Of a stretch of DNA of 64,000 nt, positions 8,472 to 16,712 are shown one piece after another. A model generated the notes under the pieces. It did not search any database. It had not been told where the DNA came from and was given only the letters and a program-made list of their open reading frames with translations. The position numbers and the translations under genes were made by a program. The first letter of the stretch is position 1, and each line of letters begins with the position of its first letter. The stretch comes from Bradyrhizobium sp. cir1 (GTDB taxonomy: Bacteria; Pseudomonadota; Alphaproteobacteria; Rhizobiales; Xanthobacteraceae), in contig NZ_JACIHE010000002.1 of the NCBI RefSeq assembly GCF_014198245.1, positions 212,178-276,177 of the forward strand, written 5' to 3'.

Positions 8472-9389
8472 ATGCAGTCCCGCTTGCCATCGCTGAACGC
8501 GATTCGTGCCTTTGAGGCCGCCGCCCGGCACCTAAGCTTCAAGAGCGCGGCAGCGGAATTGCACGTCACGCCATCCGCGATCAGCCATCAAATCCGACTC
8601 ATGGAGGCCGACCTTGGGTTTGAGCTGTTTCTACGGAGCGCAAACGCCATCAAATTGACCGAGACCGCAGAGCGGATGTTGCCGCAGTTGACCGCTGGAT
8701 TGGATCTCATTCGACGTACGGTTGCGCCGGAGATCATTTCTGGACGAGAGAGGTTACTTTATATCACCACGCTGCCGACCTTCGCGGCGCGCTGGTTTCT
8801 TCCCCGAATGCAACGCTTTTACAGTCAGAATCCTGCCTGCCGCATTAGCATCGATGCCTCTGCGGAGGTCGTAAATCTCCAACAATCGCGGTTTGACTGC
8901 GCGATCCGAAATGGAGGTGGCAATTGGCCTGGCTTGTTGACCGACCGACTGTTTGGGGAGCGTCTGACACCCGTTTGCAGCCCCAGGCTTTTGCGGGAAA
9001 GTCGATGTGATCTCACTGCACGTCCAACGCTGCACGTTCAGACCCGGCCAAAGGACTGGCCGGTTTGGCTCGCGACCGCAGGGCTCACGAAAGACGGTAA
9101 AGAGGAGATTTGGCTTAGCTCGCGTAGCCTAGCCATCCAGGGAGCAATTGAGGGCCTCGGATACGCATTAGTCGATCCTTCTTTCATTGCTGACGATTTA
9201 GCCAGCGGGCGGCTCACTTTATCCCATCCGAAAGTGCATTCGGCGAGCGCGGGAACTTACTATCTGGTTTACAGAGAAGAAGCGTCGCGAAACTACTCGT
9301 TTCAACAATTCCGTACTTGGGTGCTGCAAGAGGCTTCCGCGTATGCCGCAAATTCAATCGATCGAAGACAAGATGCTAGCGCTGTGTGA
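8472..9389 (+). CDS. LysR-family regulator, GcvA-like
   Basis: A 305-residue protein starting MQSRLPSLNAIRAFEAAARH, the typical opening of GcvA-type LysR proteins, with HTH sequence FKSAAAELHVTPSAISHQI. The C-terminal effector domain is complete. It is divergent from the cytochrome b561 gene and probably regulates it. Like that gene it is less GC-rich than the surroundings. A hairpin with nine-base arms follows 75 bases after the stop. Confidence 0.85.
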   Translation: MQSRLPSLNAIRAFEAAARHLSFKSAAAELHVTPSAISHQIRLMEADLGFELFLRSANAIKLTETAERMLPQLTAGLDLIRRTVAPEIISGRERLLYITTLPTFAARWFLPRMQRFYSQNPACRISIDASAEVVNLQQSRFDCAIRNGGGNWPGLLTDRLFGERLTPVCSPRLLRESRCDLTARPTLHVQTRPKDWPVWLATAGLTKDGKEEIWLSSRSLAIQGAIEGLGYALVDPSFIADDLASGRLTLSHPKVHSASAGTYYLVYREEASRNYSFQQFRTWVLQEASAYAANSIDRRQDASAV

Positions 9390-9464
9390 TCCGATTGTTC
9401 TCGGCATCCGCCTGAGGATGGGAGTGATGGAAGCGACGCCTCACGTCACCTGACTCGGCTTATA

Positions 9465-9490
9465 GGGCATCACCAGCTATCGTGATGCCC
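9465..9490. terminator. Hairpin after the GcvA-like gene
   Basis: Perfect arms GGGCATCAC and GTGATGCCC with an eight-base loop. There is no clear T tract after the second arm, so intrinsic termination is possible but not certain. Confidence 0.45.
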
Positions 9491-9574
9491 TCCTACCGAA
9501 CTCCTCTAACAATAACTCATCACAGGGTCGGGCCGGATTTCACCACGTCATTGGACATTTTCCAGCATCGGGAA

Positions 9575-9930
9575 GCATAGCCGCGGGGTGACGACCTGCA
9601 TCTTTCCGGTGCGACGCTCCATTGGATCTCGGACGCCTAAATAGGGCCCTGGATGCGTTGGCGACGATCTATGGGCAGAAGCTGTGGCGTTGCAAGGGCA
9701 TCGTACATTCAGTCGGACACCGCAGCCGCCTTGTGGTTCAGGGCGTGCGAGCGGTCGTCCAGATTAGCGGTGGAACGATGTGGCGACCTTTCGAGCCTCG
9801 CCGAACGGTGCTCATATTTCATTGGTTTGGAGCTCGAGTCAGCCGCGATCCAAGAACGTCTAAATAACTGCAGGACGCTCGACGAAAAGGCGCCAGCAGT
9901 GCAGATGGACCCATCAATCAGAAACGACGA
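9575..9930 (+). pseudogene. CobW/P47K-family GTPase, C-terminal remnant
   Basis: The plus strand contains RGVTTCIF, then after a frameshift CDAPLDLGRLNRALDALATI and YGQKLWRCKGIVH, then VVQISGGTMWRPFEPRRTVL, and after another shift FIGLELESAAIQERLNNCR. This is the C-terminal domain of COG0523 (CobW-type) metal-chaperone GTPases. The N-terminal GTPase domain is absent and the frame is broken at least twice, so it is dead. Confidence 0.6.
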
Positions 9931-9941
9931 GTGAGGAAGCC

Positions 9942-10214
9942 TTGAAGCGTCGTGAATTTCCTGAAGGTGGGGACGAGTGCCGGCGGAGGTGTGCTTGCTA
10001 CCTCGATCGCAGCGCCGGCGATCGCGCAAACTCAGCCCGAGATCAAATGGAGGATCCCTCGAGTTTCCGGAAATCGATCGATAGCTTGTACGGTGCTGCG
10101 GACTTCATGGTGAAGCGGGTGGCGGAGATTTGCGGTCAATCGCTTCAAGATACAATTGTTCGCACCAGGCGAAATTGTACCAGCGTTGCAAGTGCCAGAC
10201 GCGAGACAAAATAG
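9942..10214 (+). pseudogene. TRAP transporter substrate-binding protein (DctP-like), N-terminal remnant
   Basis: Read across frameshifts, the sequence gives a start MKRREF, then FLKVGTSAGGGVLATSIAAP and AIAQTQPEIKWRI (a Tat signal and the first strand), then KSIDSLYGAADFMVKRVAEI, then NRFKIQLFAPGEIVPALQV. This is the N-terminal quarter of DctP-type proteins, which bind organic acids in the periplasm. At least three frame changes are needed, and the rest of the gene and the TRAP permeases are absent. Confidence 0.6.
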
Positions 10215-10233
10215 AACCGTCGAAATGGCCTGA

Positions 10234-10590
10234 TCAACGGGCTTGCGCTGTTTGCCACGACCGCAGGTAGCCGCAGAGTGCGGCGAGGGCGGAGCTTAGC
10301 GGCAAGTAGAGGACGTCAAGCCATAAATGGCCGGTACCGCTGACCACCGCATAAACTCCAAGACCGACGCAAGAATGGACGCGAGCGCGCCGTTCAGCAC
10401 TTTCGTCATGCTTCGCGATGCCTGCCGAGACGTAGCCACCAAGGACCGAGCAGAGCCCGCCCAGATTGCTCGATGTAGCAAGGAAGATGGTACTCGTCTT
10501 CAGTATCTCTATAACAGGTCCAGCGTCGCGGTCGGGCGGAGATCGCACCCTTGCCGAGTCTAGACGTAGATCGTGGCGGGGCATCGCCAT
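10234..10590 (-). pseudogene. Degraded small membrane-protein gene
   Basis: The minus strand has hydrophobic, protein-like stretches GGYVSAGIAKHDE, then VLNGALASIL in another frame, then GVYAVVSGTGHLWLDVLYLP back in the first. Joined across two compensating frameshifts they make a three- or four-helix membrane protein of about 120 residues. I do not recognise the family. A 118-codon open frame exists here, but its middle part (ERRARVHSCVG) is not membrane-like, which supports decay. Confidence 0.4.
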
Positions 10591-10610
10591 GGCCGACTAG
10601 CTGCGGGAGT

Positions 10611-11525
10611 CTAATTTGCAGGGGAGGATACGATGCTACGTGAGGTATTATAGATGGCGCGGATGACTTCGAGGATCTCGCGAACCTCCGGCGAGGTGTC
10701 GCTGGCGCGAAAGCTCATGATGAGCGGTGAGGTGATCGAATCTTCCGCGAGCGGACGATAGAGCACATCGTGTCTGCGCAGGTGTTGGACGGATTGCGGG
10801 ACCAAGCTGATACCCACGCCGGCTGCGACCAAGCCCAACGCGGTCTGCAGCTCGCGGACTTCCTGAACGACTTGCGCCTCCATGCTCCGATCGCGGAAGA
10901 AGGACAATATCTGATCGGCATAGCTCGGCCGCGGCGACCTCGGATAAAGCACCAGAGGTTCGGCGGCGATATCGACGAAGCGCAGCGTCTCACGTTCGCG
11001 CAAGGGATGGTCGGGCGATAGTGCAACCAGCAGGCTCTCCTCGACAATCACCTCGCGACGGATGGCCGGATCGTCGAACCGGAGACGACCGAAGCCGACA
11101 TCGATGCGCCCCTCCTTGAGGGCTGCGATCTGTTCCACCGTGTTCATTTCGATGAGCCCGACTTCGAGCCGGGAATGGGCCGCGCGGAAACCGCGGACCA
11201 CATCGGGTAAGCCACCATAGAGAGCGGAGCCGACGAAGCCGATGATAAGCTGGCGCCGTCCGGCTTCACCGAAGCGGCGGGTCGTAATGCGGAGTTCGTC
11301 GGCCCGCTCCAGGATCTGCAGGGCATGCTCGTGAAAGAAACGCCCCGCGGGCGTGAGCCGCAGCGGCCGGCTGCCGCGTTCAAACAGCGCGACGCCGAGT
11401 TCCTCTTCCAGATCGCGCATCTGCCGGCTCAGGGGTGGTTGGGCGATGCGCAGCTTCTCCGCCGCCCGGGTAAAGCTCCGTTCGCCGGCGACCGCCGTGA
11501 AATAACGCAGATGACGCAGTTCCAC
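10611..11525 (-). CDS. catR: LysR-family regulator of the cat genes (CatR/CatM/BenM-like)
   Basis: A 304-residue regulator. It opens MELRHLRYFTAVAGERSFTR with HTH AAEKLRIAQPPLSRQMRDLE, very close to the CatM/BenM/CatR branch, which responds to cis,cis-muconate. It is divergent from catB with 95 bases between the starts, and that gap holds an ATAC-N7-GTAT palindrome, the known recognition box of CatM and BenM. It should activate the catBC-MFS operon when muconate is present. The name rests on sequence type and context. Confidence 0.8.
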   Translation of the reverse strand: MELRHLRYFTAVAGERSFTRAAEKLRIAQPPLSRQMRDLEEELGVALFERGSRPLRLTPAGRFFHEHALQILERADELRITTRRFGEAGRRQLIIGFVGSALYGGLPDVVRGFRAAHSRLEVGLIEMNTVEQIAALKEGRIDVGFGRLRFDDPAIRREVIVEESLLVALSPDHPLRERETLRFVDIAAEPLVLYPRSPRPSYADQILSFFRDRSMEAQVVQEVRELQTALGLVAAGVGISLVPQSVQHLRRHDVLYRPLAEDSITSPLIMSFRASDTSPEVREILEVIRAIYNTSRSIVSSPAN

Positions 11526-11528
11526 TTG

Positions 11529-11563
11529 ATACCTTCTAGGTATGGATAGGGACCAATACGGTC
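11529..11563. promoter_or_regulatory. CatR operator region
   Basis: ATACCTTCTAGGTAT at 11529-11543 fits ATAC-N7-GTAT exactly and is itself nearly a perfect palindrome. A second element, GACCAATACGGTC at 11551-11563, has arms GACC and GGTC. The layout of a strong site followed by a weaker one upstream of catB resembles LysR recognition and activation sites. Confidence 0.6.
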
Positions 11564-11620
11564 TTTGACCTGCGGGCCTTTGGCATGGAATCCCTATTGC
11601 TAACAGGAGAAACGCCCTTC

Positions 11621-12796
11621 ATGAGCACCAGCGTGGCAGCTCGCATCGACGAGGTCGAGACCTTTTTGGTCGATGTGCCCACTATCCGCCCGCATCGATT
11701 GTCGATGCATACGATGAACAGCCAGTGCCTGGTCCTGGTCATGATCCGGTGCTCCGACGGGACCATCGGACTGGGCGAGGGCACGACCATCGGCGGCCTC
11801 AGCTATGGCGAGGAGAGTCCGGAAGGCATCAAGCTGACCATCGACACTTACATCGCCCCGGCCATCGTCGGCATGGACGCTTCCCGCGTCGCCGCCGTCA
11901 TGGCGAGCGTGCAGCGACGGGTGAAGGGCAACCGCTTCGCCAAATGCGCGGTGGAGACCGCGCTCTTGGACGCTCTCGGCAAGCGCCTCGGCCAGCCGGT
12001 ATCGGAACTCCTCGGCGGGCGCCAGCACGACACATTGCCGGTTGCCTGGACGCTTGCCAGCGGCGACACGGCCCGCGACATCGATGAAGCGGAGCAAATG
12101 CTGGCCAAGCGCCGCCACAACATTTTCAAGCTGAAGATCGGTCTGCGTGCGTGGGATGCCGATGTGGCCCATGTGGCAGCGATCAAGAAGGCCCTTGGAG
12201 ACCGCGCCAGCGTGCGCGTGGATGTGAACCAGGCCTGGACTGAGCCCGTCGCGCGGCGCGGCATCGCCGCTCTGGAGGTCGCCGGCGTGGACCTGGTCGA
12301 ACAACCGCTTCCGCGCGACAATCGATTGGCCCAGGCGCGCCTCGCCGGCCGCTTCACGATTGCCATCATGGCCGATGAGGCCTTGCATGGCCTGACCGAC
12401 GCCTTCGACATCGCGGCCAACGGCACGGCCGATGTGTTCGCATTGAAGATCGCGCAGGCAGGCGGCTTGTTCGACGCCGCGAAGATCGCGGCCGTCGCGG
12501 AGGCTGCGGGGATCGGCCTTTACGGCGGCACGATGCTCGAAGGCGGTGTCGGCACAGCCGCTTCGGCGCAGCTGTTCTCAGCGTTGCCGCAACTCGCGTG
12601 GGGCACCGAACTGTTCGGTCCGCTGTTGCTGACCGAGGAGATCCTGGCGACGCCCCTGCGTTATGCCGACTTCGCGCTGCAGGTACCGTCGACTCCGGGC
12701 ATCGGCGTCGAACTGGACATGGAGCGCGTCGCATTTTTCAGCCGCGACCGCCGCGCAGCGCGCGTCCATCCAGTTCGTACGGCTGTGGGAGCCTGA
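11621..12796 (+). CDS. catB: Muconate cycloisomerase family enzyme (CatB)
   Basis: An enolase-superfamily enzyme of 391 residues that converts cis,cis-muconate to muconolactone in the cytoplasm. The catalytic set can be located: KLKIG with Lys170 and Lys172, metal ligands Asp201 (DVNQAW), Glu227 (EQPLP) and Asp252 (ADEA), and Lys276 (ALKIAQ). This spacing matches the Lys169/Asp198/Glu224/Asp249/Lys273 arrangement of characterised muconate cycloisomerases. ATG 11621 follows AGGAGA at a good distance; ATG 11585 would add twelve residues without a better site. catC follows after three bases. Chloromuconate specificity cannot be excluded by eye. Confidence 0.87.
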   Translation: MSTSVAARIDEVETFLVDVPTIRPHRLSMHTMNSQCLVLVMIRCSDGTIGLGEGTTIGGLSYGEESPEGIKLTIDTYIAPAIVGMDASRVAAVMASVQRRVKGNRFAKCAVETALLDALGKRLGQPVSELLGGRQHDTLPVAWTLASGDTARDIDEAEQMLAKRRHNIFKLKIGLRAWDADVAHVAAIKKALGDRASVRVDVNQAWTEPVARRGIAALEVAGVDLVEQPLPRDNRLAQARLAGRFTIAIMADEALHGLTDAFDIAANGTADVFALKIAQAGGLFDAAKIAAVAEAAGIGLYGGTMLEGGVGTAASAQLFSALPQLAWGTELFGPLLLTEEILATPLRYADFALQVPSTPGIGVELDMERVAFFSRDRRAARVHPVRTAVGA

Positions 12797-12799
12797 GCC

Positions 12800-13090
12800 A
12801 TGCTGTTCCAGGTTGAAATGACCGTCGAGATTCCGCACGGGCTCGCCCCTGACGTGGTCGCGCAGCTGAAAGAAACCGAGCGTCAACGCGCGCAGGAGCT
12901 GCAGCGCAGCGGTCAATGGCGCCATCTGTGGAGGGTCGCCGGTCGCTACGCCAATATCAGCATCTTCGACGTGGAGAGCAATGAGGCGCTGCACGACATT
13001 CTGTCGACCTTGCCGCTCTTCCCCTTCATGCGCGTGAGCGTGACCCCGTTGTGCCGGCACCCCTCGTCCAATCGTGCCGACGACGGCTAG
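12800..13090 (+). CDS. catC: Muconolactone delta-isomerase (CatC)
   Basis: A small cytoplasmic enzyme of 96 residues, the full family length. It isomerises muconolactone to beta-ketoadipate enol-lactone. Family sequence is seen at MLFQVEMTVEIPHGLAPDVV, GQWRHLWRVAGRYANISIFD and LHDILSTLPLFPFM. It starts three bases after catB and is clearly cotranscribed with it. Confidence 0.9.
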   Translation: MLFQVEMTVEIPHGLAPDVVAQLKETERQRAQELQRSGQWRHLWRVAGRYANISIFDVESNEALHDILSTLPLFPFMRVSVTPLCRHPSSNRADDG

Positions 13091-13159
13091 GTGCGCGATC
13101 CGGGTCTCGGTCAACCAAAACAGCAATAGTGATCAATTTCCTTGGGCGGAAACAACACC

Positions 13160-14533
13160 ATGAACGAACAAAGCATTGCCGAGCCGCTAGAGCCCCTCTA
13201 CGTACCCACGTCGGGCAATGACCATCAAGAACGGGACACTGCGATTGAAAAGGCTGCGATGCGCAAGATCATCTGGCGCATCGTTCCGATCCTGACCCTG
13301 TCGTACTTCCTGGCCTATCTTGACCGCATCAATATCGGGTTTGCAGCGCTCGAGATGAACAAGAGTCTCGGCCTGTCCAGCACCGTCTACGGGTGGGCGG
13401 CCGGTGTGTTCTTCATCGCCTACATCATTTTCGAAATTCCGAGCAATCTCATCCTGGAGCGCGTCGGCACACGGGTATGGATCGCACGCATTCTCATGAC
13501 GTGGGGACTGATCGCGGCCGGGGCTGCCTTCGTCGTCGGCCCGGCGTCGCTCGTCATCGTGCGGTTCCTGCTGGGTTTCGCAGAGGCAGGCTTCTTTCCG
13601 GGCGTTCTGCTCTATCTCACCTATTGGTGCCCGGCGGCTTACCGCGCCAAAGTCATCGCTGCGTTTTCAGTGTCGGTGCCGCTCGCAGGCTTCGTCGGCT
13701 CGCCTCTGTCGGGTGCGCTTCTCGGAATGGACGGCTATCTGGGACTGCACGGGTGGCAGTGGCTGTTCATTGTTGAAGGATTGCCCGCGACGTTCCTGGG
13801 CCTCTTCGTCCTCGTCTACCTTCCCAGCAAACCGGACTCCGCCAGCTGGCTGTCGCGCGACGAGAAGCGTTGGCTGCAGCGGAAGCTGGCCGCAGAGGAG
13901 CTGAGCAACGCGGGCGGCTCACATGGCAGCGTGTGGCGCACGCTGGCGAACCCCCGGGTTCTCGCCCTTGGGCTCGCCTCAGCCGGCAGCCTTGCGACCG
14001 GCTACGGCCTGGCCTTCTGGCAGCCGCAGATGGTGAAGTCGTTCGGTCTGACGAACTTCCAGACCGGCCTGGTCAATGCCGTTCCCTTTGCTGTCGCGGC
14101 GGTCGGCATGTTCGTCTGGGCGCGTCGCTCCGACGGTCGGCGGGAACGCGTCTGGCATACGGTGGTGCCCTTGCTGGTCTCTGCGGTCGCGTTGGCGTCC
14201 TGCATCTATCTTCATCAACTGAGCCTGGTGGTCGTTGCGCTGTGCTTTGCGCTGCTCGGGGGATACGGGGTGAAAGGACCGTTCTGGGCGCTGGTCTCCG
14301 AGTGGACGTCGCCGTCTGAAAAGGCGGCCGCGATCGCTATGATCAATTCGCTCGCCAACATTTCCGGCTTCGTGGCTCCCTTTCTCCTCGGGTTCATCAA
14401 GGATCAGACGGGAAGCTTCGTGCTCGGGTTGATTCCGATGATCGTCCTCGCCTGCATCGGCGCGGCAACCATTTTGATCCTGAAGGGATACGGGGCCTCA
14501 GGCTCACGCCAACCTGTATCATCACCGGGGTGA
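13160..14533 (+). CDS. MFS transporter, anion:cation symporter family
   Basis: A 12-helix carrier of 457 residues. The motif YFLAYLDRINIGFAALEMNK in helix 1 and GFAEAGFFPGVLLYLTYW in helices 4-5 are typical of the ACS family, whose members import organic acid anions. ATG 13160 follows GGCGGA; the upstream TTG is unlikely. It lies 69 bases after catC on the same strand and is probably in the cat operon. Import of muconate or a related aromatic-derived acid is an inference from context. Confidence 0.85.
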   Translation: MNEQSIAEPLEPLYVPTSGNDHQERDTAIEKAAMRKIIWRIVPILTLSYFLAYLDRINIGFAALEMNKSLGLSSTVYGWAAGVFFIAYIIFEIPSNLILERVGTRVWIARILMTWGLIAAGAAFVVGPASLVIVRFLLGFAEAGFFPGVLLYLTYWCPAAYRAKVIAAFSVSVPLAGFVGSPLSGALLGMDGYLGLHGWQWLFIVEGLPATFLGLFVLVYLPSKPDSASWLSRDEKRWLQRKLAAEELSNAGGSHGSVWRTLANPRVLALGLASAGSLATGYGLAFWQPQMVKSFGLTNFQTGLVNAVPFAVAAVGMFVWARRSDGRRERVWHTVVPLLVSAVALASCIYLHQLSLVVVALCFALLGGYGVKGPFWALVSEWTSPSEKAAAIAMINSLANISGFVAPFLLGFIKDQTGSFVLGLIPMIVLACIGAATILILKGYGASGSRQPVSSPG

Positions 14534-14536
14534 CGT

Positions 14537-14715
14537 CTACTTGGCAGGGAGGCGGACCGCGCAAAAATCAGGACCAGTGCGCACGACCGGAGCTTGCCCA
14601 ACCGGAATGGTGGCCGTCACCGCGTTGGTTGCGGTGCTCATCACCGACGCCGTGTTGCCACCCCCATTCGCGGCATTTGGATAGCGCACGACGCCCTTGC
14701 CAGGGTAGGAACGTG
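14537..14715 (-). pseudogene. YVTN beta-propeller protein fragment
   Basis: The minus strand reads VVRYPNAANGGGNTASVMST, then ATNAVTATIPVGQAPVV. This is one blade of the YVTN/NHL-like propeller repeat (consensus YVANxGSNTVSVIDTATNTVVATIPVG). Only about one repeat remains and it is joined directly to the glutathione transferase remnant, so this is a scrap left by deletion. Confidence 0.5.
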
Positions 14716-14726
14716 TAACGCTCGGT

Positions 14727-14970
14727 TGTGGCTGCCGTAATAGTGCCCCTTGATGTGTTGGAAACTGACGGTCGAGCGAGACGTAGAGATGGTAGCGGCC
14801 CGCCTCGGCCATGAAGCGTCGTTTTCCCTCGGCGGCGTCCCCGTCCGGTGTGATCCAGTCGCGAAATATCGACGGCCGATGCTTGAGCGTCCAATTCGAC
14901 ATATCGACGCTTTTGAGGTATCGGGGCTCAACTCTACCTTGCGCCAGGCGCCATTGATCAGTTCACCCAT
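14727..14970 (-). pseudogene. Xi-class glutathione transferase with large internal deletion
   Basis: The minus strand starts MGELINGAWRKVELSPDTSK, and after a frameshift reads FRDWITPDGDAAEGKRRFMA, EAGRYHLYVSLD, the N-terminus of glutathionyl-hydroquinone reductases (YqjG/ECM4 family). It then jumps to QHIKGHYYGSH, which belongs to the very C-terminus of the same family. The catalytic CPWA segment and about 200 residues between are missing. The gene is therefore a deletion remnant. Its quinone-related function fits the neighbouring redox genes. Confidence 0.6.
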
Positions 14971-16014
14971 CTACGCTTTCCGGTCTGGCGCGTCTCGAAG
15001 CAGTGGCACGACTTTGACGCCAAGCAACTCGATCGATCGCCGCATAGCCTCTGTTTCGAGTGCGGCGGTGCTCATCTGAAGCGTGATGCGGGACACGCCG
15101 CCCAATGCTTGGCTGCACGCCTTTATCTTGGCAGCGACCGTGTGCGGACTGCCGATCAGGAAGGCCCCTGCGGGACCGCACATAGCCTCGAATTGCGCCC
15201 GCGTCGGCGGCAGCCAGCCCCGCTCCTTCGCGCCGGTGCTAAACGCCTGGAACCAGCCGGGAAAGAAAGCCTCTCTGGCCGCCTCGTCCGTATCGGCGAC
15301 AAAACCCATGGCATGGACACCGACCTTTTGTTTGGCCAGCGGATGACCCGCGGCCTGCCAAGCGCGCCGGTAGAGGTCGACAGCAGGCCGGAAGCGCTCG
15401 AAGCTGCCGCCGATAATGGCGACCATCAGCGGCAGGCCAAGCGTACCGGCGCGCGCGAACGAACCTGGCGTACCGCCAACGCCGAGCCAGATCGGCAACC
15501 GTTCCTGATGCGGGCGAGGATAAACACCTTCACCATTCAGCGCTGGCCGGAAACGGCCATTCCAACTGATATGAGGCGCATCGTTGAGCTTGAGCAGGAG
15601 GTCGAGCTTTTCGGCAAACAACGCATCATAGTCGCGCAGGTCGTAGCCAAACAGCGGATAGGCTTCGGTGAAAGACCCCCTGCCAACCACAAGTTCGGCT
15701 CTGCCTTTCGAAATAAGATCGAGTGTCGCGAACTCCTGAAACACCCGTACCGGGTCGGCAGCGCTGATCACCGCGACCGCGCTTGTCAGCCTGATAGTCT
15801 TCGTGCGCGCCGCCGCAGCCGCGAGAATAACGGCAGGCGCCGAGTCGAGCGTGTTCTCCCGGTGATGCTCGCCCATGCCGAAGACGTCCAGGCCGACCTG
15901 GTCGGCCAGCTCCATTTCTGCAAGCACGCTTTCCATGCGATCAGGGGCGGACTGCAAATGGCCTGTCCTTGGGTCGATCGCAAGCATCGCAAAACTATCG
16001 ATACCGATCTCCAC
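14971..16014 (-). CDS. LLM-class flavin-dependent oxidoreductase
   Basis: A bacterial luciferase-like monooxygenase of 347 residues, a complete TIM-barrel enzyme using reduced FMN or F420. Features are DVFGMGEHHRENTLDSAPAV, VGRGSFTEAYPLFGYDL and LPIWLGVGGTPGSFARAGTL, characteristic of the subgroup annotated as LLM oxidoreductases near DoxX, pirin and azoreductase genes. The start gives the usual MEIGIDSFA opening. Substrate unknown. It lies downstream of doxX with 114 bases between. A dead second copy is present at 17.6-17.8 kb. Confidence 0.85.
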   Translation of the reverse strand: MEIGIDSFAMLAIDPRTGHLQSAPDRMESVLAEMELADQVGLDVFGMGEHHRENTLDSAPAVILAAAAARTKTIRLTSAVAVISAADPVRVFQEFATLDLISKGRAELVVGRGSFTEAYPLFGYDLRDYDALFAEKLDLLLKLNDAPHISWNGRFRPALNGEGVYPRPHQERLPIWLGVGGTPGSFARAGTLGLPLMVAIIGGSFERFRPAVDLYRRAWQAAGHPLAKQKVGVHAMGFVADTDEAAREAFFPGWFQAFSTGAKERGWLPPTRAQFEAMCGPAGAFLIGSPHTVAAKIKACSQALGGVSRITLQMSTAALETEAMRRSIELLGVKVVPLLRDAPDRKA

Positions 16015-16128
16015 TCTTCATTCCTTTCGAGGCGCGATACTGAGAACTTGCGCGATCTGAAACCTCGACAATGCGGTGTTGATCTTCAAAGGCATTCAAG
16101 AGTGCCTGTTTTGAGCCCGACTTCGGTT

Positions 16129-16527
16129 TCAGCCGTGGTTCTGGAGGACGTCGGACAGACTGCGGCGATGCAGCCATGCGACAGTCGAGGTGATCGCCAG
16201 CAGCACGATAGCCGGGAGCGGGCTCCCGCCGATCAGCGCCAGATGAGTGAACACGGCGCAGACCATGGTAACAGCCAACAGAACGGCGCCGAACGCCGCC
16301 GTCGCCGGGACCAGAATGGCGATACCGCCCACGATCTCGACCACGCCGGTGAAGATCCTGAACCACTGGCCGGCCCCGATCTGCTCGAAAATAGCAACCA
16401 TCATCGGCACGCCCGCAAGCTTGGCGCCGCCGGCAGAAATGAATGCAGCCGCACTGAGCAGGCGAAGAACCCAGGAAGTGATCCTGACAGCTTTGGTGGG
16501 AGTCTGTGAGTTTTGCGATGATGGCAT
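16129..16527 (-). CDS. DoxX-family membrane protein
   Basis: A 132-residue four-helix protein of the DoxX/DoxD family: SWVLRLLSAAAFISAGGAKL in helix 1 and FTGVVEIVGGIAILVPATAA in helix 2. It is a distant paralogue of the DoxX gene at 5.9 kb and shares its arrangement, divergent from a LysR gene. It probably heads a minus-strand operon with the LLM oxidoreductase. The function is not established beyond a link to membrane redox processes. Confidence 0.8.
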   Translation of the reverse strand: MPSSQNSQTPTKAVRITSWVLRLLSAAAFISAGGAKLAGVPMMVAIFEQIGAGQWFRIFTGVVEIVGGIAILVPATAAFGAVLLAVTMVCAVFTHLALIGGSPLPAIVLLAITSTVAWLHRRSLSDVLQNHG

Positions 16528-16683
16528 AGAGCACCTTGAAACTGAGCGTTGGGGGAAACTGCGCAGTCCAGACGGGTTTGACGCGCTTTCGAGAGGTAAC
16601 TTTGCGAGGGCATGAAAGCTGATCGCGACATCACTTTTCTCGCGGCCCTTGCCATCTGAAAAGCCGTTATTATAAGATATATA

Positions 16684-16702
16684 CCATCAGCAAATCCGAT
16701 GG
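16684..16702. promoter_or_regulatory. Palindrome CCATC-N9-GATGG between doxX and lysR
   Basis: CCATC and GATGG are separated by nine bases, just before the LysR start and in the divergent promoter gap. The size fits a LysR half-site pair. The same element lies upstream of azoR at 18968-18986. Confidence 0.45.
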
Positions 16703-16712
16703 ATTATGTCTC

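Noticed and set aside
9465..9490. Hairpin as a riboswitch or small RNA
   Set aside because: A simple nine-base stem after a stop codon is more likely a transcript end; no larger structure was seen.
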